Virus record (IMG/VR): IMGVR_UViG_3300010883_000064
Location: 1-46,303 of that record
Strand: one strand, 5' to 3'
Length of the DNA: 46,303 nucleotides
Origin: a virus
Below the pieces are notes generated by a model. That model did no database searches. It was given only the letters and a program-made list of their open reading frames with translations, and had not been told where the DNA came from. Position 1 is the first letter of the stretch. Every line of letters starts with the position of its first letter. The position numbers and the translations under genes are program-made. Positions 1 through 8,130 of this stretch are shown one piece after another.

Positions 1-25
1 GCATCAGTTCCATATCAATTCCCAT
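1..25 (-). CDS. 5' end of next gene (partial)
   Basis: Only the first eight codons lie in the window; they read M-G-I-D-M-E-L-M. The start is the ATG at 23-25, preceded on the minus strand by CAGGAG about 9 bases upstream. It is the first gene of a new transcription unit, because a sigma70-type promoter lies just upstream (78-106). Too little is present to name a product. Confidence 0.6.
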
Positions 26-55
26 TTTAGTTTTCTCCTGTTGTTGGGTAAAGTA

Positions 56-74
56 AATCAAGCTTTCCTTGATT
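56..74 (-). other. 5' leader stem-loop
   Basis: Minus-strand AATCAAG and CTTGATT form a perfect 7-bp stem with a 5-base loop. It lies between the candidate -10 box (78-83) and the ribosome binding site of the gene at 1-25, so it would sit near the 5' end of the transcript. No T-run follows, so it is not a terminator. It may stabilise the mRNA or modulate translation; that is inference. Confidence 0.4.
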
Positions 75-77
75 CCT

Positions 78-106
78 ATTGTAATACACTCAACGTAGCT
101 TGTCAA
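78..106 (-). promoter_or_regulatory. sigma70-type promoter
   Basis: Read on the minus strand this is TTGACA (101-106), a 17-base spacer, then TACAAT (78-83). That is a perfect -35 box, ideal spacing and five of six bases of the -10 consensus. It overlaps the stop codon of the gene at 103-942 and points at the gene starting at position 25. It differs from the CTATTTAT elements seen upstream of structural genes. It therefore probably marks the change from late genes to an early or middle unit read by host RNA polymerase. Confidence 0.7.
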
Positions 107-942
107 GTGTAATTTTGAATTGCGTTAGTGTGGGCAACGCAGAGCCCAAAGTCTTTGTGTTCTGTTTCATAAATTGCATAAGAAATTTTACGAAATGCAT
201 TACGAGGCTTCTCCTTCAACATATCTACAATCCTCTTATGCAATCCTCCTTCTTTCTCTAACCGTTCTCTATTGATACATAAATAATAACATACATCGCG
301 TTCCATGTCAAGCTCATAAAGCCATTTTTCTTCAAGATTTTTTATATTTAAAATTCCGTAAGTTCTTATACGATTAATATCGAGTGGCTGTGTTACCATG
401 CCAATTTCTGGCTCTGCATGATTAAAATAATTTATATAATGAACTGTTGAAAAGATCGAATCATTAAGTTTATCATAGTATGTTTTAATAGGAATGTCTC
501 CAATAGATTTTTCAACCAAAACGTTCGATATAGGAGTAAATGAGTTTAGTAAACCGGATCTTGCGTATTGCTGCAGCACACTAAACACTATCTTATCAAG
601 TAATTTGGGAACACCGGTCATCAACTCTGCATCAGGTTGTATATAAAAAACATCTACTTTTTTATCTTTAAGTTGCTCTAAAATGCCGAGAGTATAATTC
701 GAACTAAATGAAGATCCAACAATAAAAAACTGTACGCGATCACCAAGCTCAGCAAAAAACTTTTTTACATTTGGGATATTGGCTTCATATTTCTCGGGAT
801 CTTCAAACGACTTTAGTTTAAACTTATATTTTGAATTTTTCTGAACTTTGTCGCTCATCACATAAATATTATAATTCTTTGTCTGTTTAAATTTCTCGGC
901 AATTTTTGAGGCGGCGGTGCCCAATCCCACAATCGATATCAT
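103..942 (-). CDS. divergent tubulin/FtsZ-fold protein (putative)
   Basis: A 279-residue protein. The layout follows the tubulin/FtsZ GTPase domain. There is an N-terminal beta strand with a G-x-G turn (residues 1-10, V-G-L-G). A strand-loop-helix at 71-92 has a Ser-rich loop (V-G-S-S-F-S-S-N) where FtsZ has its Gly-rich signature loop. Next come a strand ending in Y-I-Q-P-D (100-104), a helix, I-S-N at 138-140, and a helix with K-L-N-D (158-161), like the guanine-contacting region of FtsZ. Then P-L-D-I-N-R-I-R stands where FtsZ has its catalytic N-x-D-x-x-D loop. The Gly-rich loop and second Asp are missing, so canonical GTP hydrolysis is doubtful. At about 280 residues it is shorter than FtsZ or PhuZ. 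Its ATG overlaps the polymerase stop (ATGA), indicating translational coupling. The fold is inferred from pattern only. Confidence 0.42.
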   Translation of the reverse strand: MISIVGLGTAASKIAEKFKQTKNYNIYVMSDKVQKNSKYKFKLKSFEDPEKYEANIPNVKKFFAELGDRVQFFIVGSSFSSNYTLGILEQLKDKKVDVFYIQPDAELMTGVPKLLDKIVFSVLQQYARSGLLNSFTPISNVLVEKSIGDIPIKTYYDKLNDSIFSTVHYINYFNHAEPEIGMVTQPLDINRIRTYGILNIKNLEEKWLYELDMERDVCYYLCINRERLEKEGGLHKRIVDMLKEKPRNAFRKISYAIYETEHKDFGLCVAHTNAIQNYT

Positions 943-2114
943 AGCTTAATCTCATTTAGATTATAATAATCTTTTCCTGCTCTAAAGTTCGACAGATATC
1001 CGTCTTCGAATACCTCTCTAATTCCTACTACGATGTTTCTATCCTCGTCTGCATAGTCAATTACTATTTCATCATGAATGATGTGAGAGATAAAAGACTT
1101 TTTACCTTCGAGCATCTGATCAATTAAAACTGCTTTTGCCAACACTCGATCTGCTGTCGTACTCTGAATGAGGTAGTTTAACGCTTTTCTCTGTTCTACT
1201 TTGATTTTGCGTCCGTATGGAGTATAAATATAACCATCTATGTAGTGCTTGTCAAGAACTTTTTTGCGATCATAATAATCTGAATCAATATCGTTCGAAT
1301 CTGGATTATATAGCCAAGCAAAAAAGTAGAGCTTTGCTTCTTCTCGCCTCATCTCTAAATCATTGATAATATTCTGAATATTCCACTCATGAACGTCATA
1401 GGGTGGCTGTTCTTGTCCACAAAGATCAAGAAGTGTGCGAATTTCTGCGCCATTATAATCGAGACTCATCAGGAGATCATTGTGGGGCTTAATAATTCTT
1501 CTCAATTCTTTTTTGAGAGTCAGTATTGGAAATGATTCAGGATGTGTTGTCAGGCGGCCGGTGATGGTTCCAAACATATTGTAATCAATTGTTTTATAGT
1601 TCTTCATCAGTTCCTGAATCTTTTGACGATTCATTGAAGAATAAAAAAGCTGCTTACAATCTTCGCCGCTTAAGTTTAACCTCTGGTATCTAATTTTATG
1701 TAATAGTTTGTACACGCTATTTAGGTGCTCGTAGTTTTCAGGCTGCTCAAAGCTTTCAAACACATGCTCTGTGATTTTATTTTTGATCTCGCAGAAGTGC
1801 ACAAGAAAGTCGTGAGGAATCAAATCAAATATACAGTGATCCATCATATTCACTTTAGCGATCGTGAAAGACTTGAGATAAGCCTTCATTTTTCTTTGGG
1901 CAGCCTGAAGCTCATTACACAAATCTTCTGGGCAGCAATCGGCAATATTGCGCCCCCCAGCGCGTATCCAGGCATACTCCACCGATGGGTCGGTGATGGA
2001 TGCGCTATGGCGCCATGTTTTTGTTAGATTTTCCGGAAAGCTATCAAACGATAATTTGCCGTCTGCGTAAATTCCAATGCATTCTGACTTATCGTCAAGC
2101 GCCTGAAATATCAT
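939..2114 (-). CDS. compact family A DNA polymerase (polymerase core only)
   Basis: A 391-residue protein with the motifs of the Pol I family in order: T-G-R-L-T at 185-189; motif A D-Y-N-G-A-E-I-R with catalytic Asp219; motif B as R-x3-K-x3-F-x3-Y (Lys261); T-P-Y-G-R-K; Q-S-T-T-A-D; and motif C H-D-E (347-349, catalytic Asp348). The two glycines usual in motif B (F-G..Y-G) are Ala and Asn here. No 3'-5' or 5'-3' exonuclease domain is visible, and the motif A-B and B-C spacings are shorter than in Klenow fragment. The ATG at 2114 is chosen over an upstream GTG because GGAG lies 5 bases before it. It starts 10 bases after the preceding stop and overlaps the next gene by 4 bases. DNA synthesis is inferred from the conserved carboxylates. 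Confidence 0.85.
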   Translation of the reverse strand: MIFQALDDKSECIGIYADGKLSFDSFPENLTKTWRHSASITDPSVEYAWIRAGGRNIADCCPEDLCNELQAAQRKMKAYLKSFTIAKVNMMDHCIFDLIPHDFLVHFCEIKNKITEHVFESFEQPENYEHLNSVYKLLHKIRYQRLNLSGEDCKQLFYSSMNRQKIQELMKNYKTIDYNMFGTITGRLTTHPESFPILTLKKELRRIIKPHNDLLMSLDYNGAEIRTLLDLCGQEQPPYDVHEWNIQNIINDLEMRREEAKLYFFAWLYNPDSNDIDSDYYDRKKVLDKHYIDGYIYTPYGRKIKVEQRKALNYLIQSTTADRVLAKAVLIDQMLEGKKSFISHIIHDEIVIDYADEDRNIVVGIREVFEDGYLSNFRAGKDYYNLNEIKL

Positions 2115-2124
2115 TTTTACTCCG

Positions 2125-3546
2125 TTATGATTCAGAATCACGATTGCGCGGATCTATGGTTCCCAATGGAGGATCCCATGGCGCGCGAACGACGGGATCC
2201 TCCTGCCACCAATCTGTTGCCAGTGGTCCGATCGGCTCTCCATCTTGTGTCGCTGTCGACGCAAGCTCTCGTTCGGAATTTTTGCGGCTTTGAGCGGGGG
2301 TATTTGGGGAAGTTCTACCTCTTCTAAAATCATCAGCTCGCCGTTCTCTTAGTGCTGTCTTAATATAACTCACTGAGCCAACATAGTCAACTGTTTTATT
2401 TAAAATAAATTCAAAGAAAAACAAATAAACATTAAGATTTTTATTATCAGCATTATATAATCTTATCACATCTTCAATAATTTGTTGTTGCTTTTCTTCC
2501 GTAAATTGTGACTCCTCTTCCATAAACCTGATTTTAAAATAAGTTCTTAAGAAGTATTCTTCTGAAATTTCATCTCCAAAAAGGTTCGGGTCATATGTTT
2601 CTGTGGCTGAGAGAATATGCTTCTGGGTGCCACTTCTTTGGCAATATTCAGCTTCTTTAACAAAACGAGGGGTTGATATGTTGTACAATTTCAATAGATA
2701 ATGTTTAAACGCTGCATAATAATCTTCATGAACTATATCATAGAATCTGTTAAACAAGGTCTGCTTTTGATAAATTCCATACGTCGGTCCAGCATATTGT
2801 TCTAGATATTCTGTGTTTCCTATATCTGCTATTAGTCTCCAAGGAATGTCTTTATCTATCATGAATCCATAGGCATTGCAAGCATTTACATAAAAGTCCC
2901 AATTCTTACTATTTACAAATTTATCAATTTTGTCTTGGTCATTAGCATAAGATAGGTCAGCAATCTCAATTGCCAATCCGCTACAAGCAATGGGGCATCG
3001 TCGACTTTTAACAAAGCCGGTTCTTGTAAATGGTTGCTGGCGTACCGAGTTTTTAATCATTGGTAACAATTTGTTCATAAATTGCTCAAAGTATACTGGA
3101 GGATTTTCTTCTTTCCTAAAGGCAGAGGCAATTGCTCTAGAATATATTTTAAAATATTCAGCATACATTGTACTTGAATTTTGATAACCCTTATAGGCTC
3201 TTAAACTAGACAAAAAAGGATCGTCGGAAGCTATTTTTCCTGTTGCGGCGGCTTTTTCAAATTGTAAGGAAAGCTCTTTAAATGCATCTATTACGAAATT
3301 TACTGCTCCTATTTGTGTCTCTCCCGGAGCAGTATTGGGAAGATAGTTTATATTCTTGGGTCTCAATACAATCGGAATATAATGCATGTCTACTCGGCCA
3401 AAAAGAATTTTTTCACCAAAGTTAAAGTCCGTTATGTTTCTATGGGCATTTTTTTTTATACTATTTAACATTCCCCCGTAAATTACGCGCTGCAAATAAA
3501 CATCGATCGTGCCGCCTTTGTTGTTCTTTCTATAATTGCCAGCCAT
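2125..3546 (-). CDS. putative tail/baseplate-region protein, unknown
   Basis: A 473-residue protein I do not recognise. It is soluble-looking, rich in aromatic residues, with no signal peptide or membrane helix. The last 70 residues are low in complexity, rich in Arg, Pro and Ser, and probably disordered. It follows the 1402-residue baseplate-type gene with an 11-base gap and precedes the polymerase, so it is the last gene of the tail block. AGGAT lies upstream of the ATG. The last 170 bases of the gene are noticeably more GC-rich than its AT-rich body, which could mean a recently acquired tail. A baseplate or virion role is inferred from position alone. Confidence 0.6.
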   Translation of the reverse strand: MAGNYRKNNKGGTIDVYLQRVIYGGMLNSIKKNAHRNITDFNFGEKILFGRVDMHYIPIVLRPKNINYLPNTAPGETQIGAVNFVIDAFKELSLQFEKAAATGKIASDDPFLSSLRAYKGYQNSSTMYAEYFKIYSRAIASAFRKEENPPVYFEQFMNKLLPMIKNSVRQQPFTRTGFVKSRRCPIACSGLAIEIADLSYANDQDKIDKFVNSKNWDFYVNACNAYGFMIDKDIPWRLIADIGNTEYLEQYAGPTYGIYQKQTLFNRFYDIVHEDYYAAFKHYLLKLYNISTPRFVKEAEYCQRSGTQKHILSATETYDPNLFGDEISEEYFLRTYFKIRFMEEESQFTEEKQQQIIEDVIRLYNADNKNLNVYLFFFEFILNKTVDYVGSVSYIKTALRERRADDFRRGRTSPNTPAQSRKNSERELASTATQDGEPIGPLATDWWQEDPVVRAPWDPPLGTIDPRNRDSES

Positions 3547-3557
3547 TTTAATCCATC

Positions 3558-6500
3558 CTATAAATATTCAGTGGGTGCCTCTAAAGAGACGCCATCTACT
3601 GTGGTTCCTCCCAATCCGCCAGACTCATCTTTTCTTAAGGCGCGAGATGTTCCGCACGCTGTTGATTCGGTTCCGGCGCTTAGCTCTTCAACAGTTTGGA
3701 CTGTACCACATTTTGTATGTTCATCGTCATCGGGATCGTGACCTATCTTATTCACCCATTTTGCAACAATCTTAGTTGTGGGTGGGGTACCAGCCGATAT
3801 AGTGTGCTCTGAGTTAATAATCATGTAATAGCCGCCTATACCATATTCGGTTAAGTTATTGTCAGAACACGGGATCAAATTACTGCTGGGATCAAAGCCG
3901 CGTGGGTCAACAAAGAGATATGTTCCCGGAAATGTTTTAATATTTAGATAAGTTTCAATATCAACATCATATTGTACAAGCAGCTGCTTAAGTCCATCAT
4001 AACCAGATTGTTCAAATCTTACTTCTTGGAGACCCGGGGTCTGGGTTTTTTGAAGATTTATGCTCTTGATGATTCCTTTATCTCTTCCGAGTATATAGTG
4101 AAATATACCCCTCTCTTCATCAAAAGTTTTATTCCCCTTCATATATTCAGCCGGCTGGGTTCTTCCCACCGAATAAATCATATAATTGATTTCTTCCCCA
4201 ACACCAGGGTTGCCCTCGTCGGGCTTGCCGCGGGCGCCGCCTACCTGTAACAGTGGTTGATATTTTCCTATATTAACATCTGCCATGCGCAGTCTACCGT
4301 TAAATGTTGGTAAACTGCCAGGGCCTTCGGGGGTCCATTCACCTTTAACCCCAGCAAGATGATGGGTTATTTCATCGCGAGATTGTCCATATACGTTGGC
4401 AGGCGGTCCTTCCCTGTACGAGGAGATCGCACTTTGGTTTAACGATACTCTCTGATTGGTTTTTACATCCCAACAAGTATCATCATTAAGAAATGTACGC
4501 ACCAAGCCGTTTATAATGTCGTTCATAAATCTCGATAAAAGGTATACGCCCTCTTCTTTGCTTGATAATTTTTCTGTCAAAAATTCCACAAAATATTTTA
4601 CAGAAACGGGAATGTCGCCTATATTAATAAATTTTGTCTTACCTGCCCGGGGAAACTGTTCAATTTCTAACGGTCCCAATACAACTCTATAGTTTTCAAA
4701 ATTTGCTCGGAACGCTTCGAGTTCCTGCCGTTTGTTAACCCTGTCGCATAGATTTGTTGTAAATCCCCACTCGCCCGCCTCGGCTGTATATTCATGAGGG
4801 ACTTCTTCAAGAATAGTGCCCAATTCATTGAACGAAAGATCTATTCCTTCTAAGATATTATCTATTAAATCGCTCAGGTAAAAAAACGAGATATACTCGG
4901 AATTGGGATTAGTAACAGTTAAAGAAAATGCAACTGATCCTTGATCTTCTTGACCGTAACGTTTTAGTGCAGTCTCGATCGAGGCTTTAAGGTCTTTGGG
5001 AAATGTGTCATTTGATGGTATTAAAGACATCGGTGTGGGGGCGCCCGGCGGATCGCGGAAAGGTCCGCCTTGCATATACTCTTCCATTTGTGCAGAATTC
5101 GCTCTAATATTAAAGATTTGTTTTTTTTCAACCAATCTCTTAATTAAATGAGAAACGCTTCTTCTTTTTTCCTCAAGAATAAGCTCCCCATAGCTGTCTT
5201 TTATATTAGTTAGCTCTTCAGAATTGCACAAAGCGTCCCAATGTTTATAGGTTAGCCCCCTCAACATTTGGGGGATTAAAACGTCCTTATTTGTAAAAAT
5301 ACTAAATTGTTCTTGATCGAAAAAGTCCTCTATATAAGCTAAATAATTAATACTCAGCACGACGCGACCCATCTCGTCAATCTCAAAATTATGTACAGTA
5401 GGAGTTAAATTTATTGTCACATAAGAATCATATATTGCGTCTTTTATTTGAGAATTGCTTAGGTGGCTAAGGTTTCCATTAGCCTCATTCCAGCCAACGA
5501 CCGCCTTCAACCTAAAATTTAATTTTGATAGTGCCGTGTTTTCCTGTTGAACACTATTTTCACATGTTGACCATTCGCCCGCCTTGTCGCCGGGGATCTT
5601 GTTCTTTTGGCTATCGCCGCCGGTTTTTAGAGCCAAGTCTACATATCGATAACCTCCGGGGCGAGGTCTCAATAATTCTGTAAAGTTGGCTGCAAAAATC
5701 TTCAAATTAGCTTTAATGCTTTTTTTAACTGCAAAAGGATTGCTACCGTCAAATTTAATGTTAAAGCTCTTCAGCCCGACTCCAAAACTGCGTCTTTCTT
5801 TATTTTTGGTGAGACTTTCAACGTCTTCAGGCGTAGCATATTGATCAAAATTAAATTCTTTTTCACTAAACGTCCGGTAACCGGAGCCGGCTTCATAATC
5901 CGAAGTTGTAATTTTATATAATCTTACCATCGGCATAAATGTAGAAATATCTTGAGACATCGCTTCAAAAAGATATTTTTGACTAGGCGATTGCGTTAAT
6001 CTATTAATAAAAGCATATGGCTCACCATCAACCATAAGGCTGGCATTTGTGTGCTGATTGTAATTTTCTAAATATGTTTTATTAAGTTCATCCGGTCGGG
6101 CGGTGGGCTTCTCTTCATATGGAAGTTTCTTGGGGCGCCACATGCCCAGCTTATCATACCACGCGTGACCTACAGGCAGCCCAGTCTTAGGAACGGCATA
6201 ACTAGTCCAATTAGGGCGATTAAAAGCCGGTCTCTCCAGAAGATCATGCTTCCAATCAGATATCTTGTGCATGCCGCTTAGCAAAAAGCACTGCTCTCTA
6301 TAAAGTTCTTTCTTCCTGTAGTCTGAAGTTAGTTCTATGACAGATGCGTCTTCGATGGCATCGCGCTCTTCTTTAAGGCGGGTCGCTTCAGCGAGATCTT
6401 CCGGATCCTCGGAGTCTTCCAGATCCTTGATCTCCTTGTCGTACACGTCGAGCGCCTTGGTCTTGGCGCAATAAAGCTCCTGAGCTTTATCTTTAGCCTC

Positions 6501-7766
6501 CTCCAGCTTTGCCATAAACTCGTCGTACACTTTCTTGACCTTGTTGAATTCCTTTTTGAGATCACTATGGTCCAGCTCGCGCATCGGTCCGCCGCGCTTC
6601 CAGGCGCTGTTGGGTGCGACGTAGCGGGATCCCCCCACTGTTCCCCTGAATGTCTGGGCGCCCTGGTTGGCGGTCGCTGGCTGTCCGGCGCCGGAACCCA
6701 AGCCACCAAGAGGATAATTCCATTGGTACTCCTGGTAATTCATGGTGGTTGATGTATCTCCCGCGGGCACGGTTGCTGATTTGTCAATGTAAGCATAACT
6801 TCCATCTCGGTTATCCATAAAGCATGTGTTGGTTTCCCAAAAAAGGAACCTATCATTGACCGTCCACTCGCTGCCGCCACCTTGTTTGTGCTCGCCGCCG
6901 GGGTAGTCTTTCATACCGCCACAATTTATATAGATTAGTCTAAAAAGGGAATATTGACCAGCACCGGTGTGGTGCGTGCTAGCGTCTCCATCTTCGGAAT
7001 ATTTTGTGAGTTCTTTCCACTGGTCAAGGTGATCCAATATCCAGCAATTCTCCTCTCCTATTGCTCTTTCGTAAGCTTTTTCTAAAGCTTCCTCTTGTTT
7101 GGTTTTGCCGCCGGCGCCGGCGGACGAAACATCGTTAAGATCGTTCATTACGTCTGAGTCCGTCATTCCATACGAGCTTGGAAAACAGTTGTGAGTGTAA
7201 GCGGTTGTAGACATGGCATCCCAAGAATATTGAAATTCTCCCCAGACGCCGGGGACATTGGATTTAAAGCTTGTTTCCGTCCTCGTCGGGTCGGTGTAGA
7301 AGTCGGAGAAATTGTCACCGCCCGGGTAGTCTGCTGCAAAGCCATGGGCAGGGCCTGCCCATGTTGTAAAAAAAGGCTTATCGGCGCCGCCGTTGTCGTA
7401 ATACGACCCGCATTTCGAGGCGACGAGCCGGGAATTCTTGCCACACCACCGCCATTGCCATCCGATGGCTTCACCGGCGTTGGCAGCGATCGCGGCGGCG
7501 CCTTCTGTAGTGTCTGGCCAATCATATCCTTTATATCCCCCCCAGATGTCCTTTATGTCGCCGCTGCCGTGATGATACACTTCATGAGCAAGCAGATCGT
7601 CCATACCTGCTATTACCTTATCATTTAATGAATTCAAAGTATTTGCTGCTCCAGGATAATAACCCTTCCACGCGTCAGCAGCTTCATTTATCAGGACCCT
7701 TGCCGCTGCCACATTCTCGGGCTTGGTCTCTTGGCAGCGGATTGGATTGGCTTTACATTTTGCCAT
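3558..7766 (-). CDS. large tail/baseplate protein (1402 residues)
   Basis: The largest tail-block gene after the tape measure. Residues 1-430 are rich in Gly, Trp, Asn and Asp and contain H-E-V-Y-H (61-65), an HExxH zinc-protease-like motif. Residues about 400-480 are charged and coiled-coil-like. The region from about residue 560 onward is beta-rich and resembles virion structural modules (for example G-V-G-L-K-S-F-N-I-K-F and P-M-V-R-L-Y-K). The C-terminal part, with Y-M-I-I-N-S-E-H-T and I-V-A-K-W-V-N-K, suggests a baseplate hub or wedge domain. It lies between the gp53-like gene and the end of the tail block, with the start 4 bases after the preceding stop. I cannot match it to one T4 protein. 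The GC-rich N-terminal segment contrasts with the AT-rich remainder and may be a separately acquired domain. Confidence 0.6.
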   Translation of the reverse strand: MAKCKANPIRCQETKPENVAAARVLINEAADAWKGYYPGAANTLNSLNDKVIAGMDDLLAHEVYHHGSGDIKDIWGGYKGYDWPDTTEGAAAIAANAGEAIGWQWRWCGKNSRLVASKCGSYYDNGGADKPFFTTWAGPAHGFAADYPGGDNFSDFYTDPTRTETSFKSNVPGVWGEFQYSWDAMSTTAYTHNCFPSSYGMTDSDVMNDLNDVSSAGAGGKTKQEEALEKAYERAIGEENCWILDHLDQWKELTKYSEDGDASTHHTGAGQYSLFRLIYINCGGMKDYPGGEHKQGGGSEWTVNDRFLFWETNTCFMDNRDGSYAYIDKSATVPAGDTSTTMNYQEYQWNYPLGGLGSGAGQPATANQGAQTFRGTVGGSRYVAPNSAWKRGGPMRELDHSDLKKEFNKVKKVYDEFMAKLEEAKDKAQELYCAKTKALDVYDKEIKDLEDSEDPEDLAEATRLKEERDAIEDASVIELTSDYRKKELYREQCFLLSGMHKISDWKHDLLERPAFNRPNWTSYAVPKTGLPVGHAWYDKLGMWRPKKLPYEEKPTARPDELNKTYLENYNQHTNASLMVDGEPYAFINRLTQSPSQKYLFEAMSQDISTFMPMVRLYKITTSDYEAGSGYRTFSEKEFNFDQYATPEDVESLTKNKERRSFGVGLKSFNIKFDGSNPFAVKKSIKANLKIFAANFTELLRPRPGGYRYVDLALKTGGDSQKNKIPGDKAGEWSTCENSVQQENTALSKLNFRLKAVVGWNEANGNLSHLSNSQIKDAIYDSYVTINLTPTVHNFEIDEMGRVVLSINYLAYIEDFFDQEQFSIFTNKDVLIPQMLRGLTYKHWDALCNSEELTNIKDSYGELILEEKRRSVSHLIKRLVEKKQIFNIRANSAQMEEYMQGGPFRDPPGAPTPMSLIPSNDTFPKDLKASIETALKRYGQEDQGSVAFSLTVTNPNSEYISFFYLSDLIDNILEGIDLSFNELGTILEEVPHEYTAEAGEWGFTTNLCDRVNKRQELEAFRANFENYRVVLGPLEIEQFPRAGKTKFINIGDIPVSVKYFVEFLTEKLSSKEEGVYLLSRFMNDIINGLVRTFLNDDTCWDVKTNQRVSLNQSAISSYREGPPANVYGQSRDEITHHLAGVKGEWTPEGPGSLPTFNGRLRMADVNIGKYQPLLQVGGARGKPDEGNPGVGEEINYMIYSVGRTQPAEYMKGNKTFDEERGIFHYILGRDKGIIKSINLQKTQTPGLQEVRFEQSGYDGLKQLLVQYDVDIETYLNIKTFPGTYLFVDPRGFDPSSNLIPCSDNNLTEYGIGGYYMIINSEHTISAGTPPTTKIVAKWVNKIGHDPDDDEHTKCGTVQTVEELSAGTESTACGTSRALRKDESGGLGGTTVDGVSLEAPTEYL

Positions 7767-7770
7767 AACT

Positions 7771-8109
7771 TTACGTAACTCCCAAAACTCTTAATGCTTC
7801 CGAAATGTTTGTTGGGATCGTTATAACGTCTCCGGGAAATATATCGGCTTCGGTAGGATACCCATTAAACCATGCTATAACCCACCAAAACCTCACATCG
7901 CCATAATATGCATCGGCTACTTGATAAAATCTATCTCCATATTTCCAAATATAAGATGTTGACGCGATCATGGCTCTGTCTGCTACGCTGGGATTTTTTA
8001 ACACAGGTGTCCCATGGTGAACAATATTTTTTACCCCTCTTTTCTTTTTGAGGGGCATATAATATTCTGTGTTATTCAAAAATAACTTGGTGTCTGAATA
8101 TCTCGACAT
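7771..8109 (-). CDS. 53: gp53-like baseplate wedge protein with LysM domain
   Basis: A 112-residue protein. Residues 52-100 form a LysM-type domain: Y-G-D-R-F-Y-Q-V-A-D-A-Y-Y-G-D, then an aromatic segment W-W-V-I-A-W-F-N, then P-G-D-V-I-T-I-P. T4 gp53, a wedge protein that joins wedges around the hub, carries the same LysM-like fold, and the position beside the tape measure and baseplate genes fits. LysM domains elsewhere bind peptidoglycan, but in baseplates the fold is structural. AGGAAT precedes the ATG. It ends 4 bases before the 1402-residue gene starts, so the two are probably translated together. Confidence 0.7.
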   Translation of the reverse strand: MSRYSDTKLFLNNTEYYMPLKKKRGVKNIVHHGTPVLKNPSVADRAMIASTSYIWKYGDRFYQVADAYYGDVRFWWVIAWFNGYPTEADIFPGDVITIPTNISEALRVLGVT

Positions 8110-8130
8110 TTTTAAATTCCTTTAATCTCT

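Noticed and set aside
3560-3567. TATTTATAG near 3.56 kb as another late promoter
   Set aside because: It contains the stop codon of the 1402-residue gene and lies only 13 bases before the next ATG, too near to leave room for a leader with a ribosome binding site.
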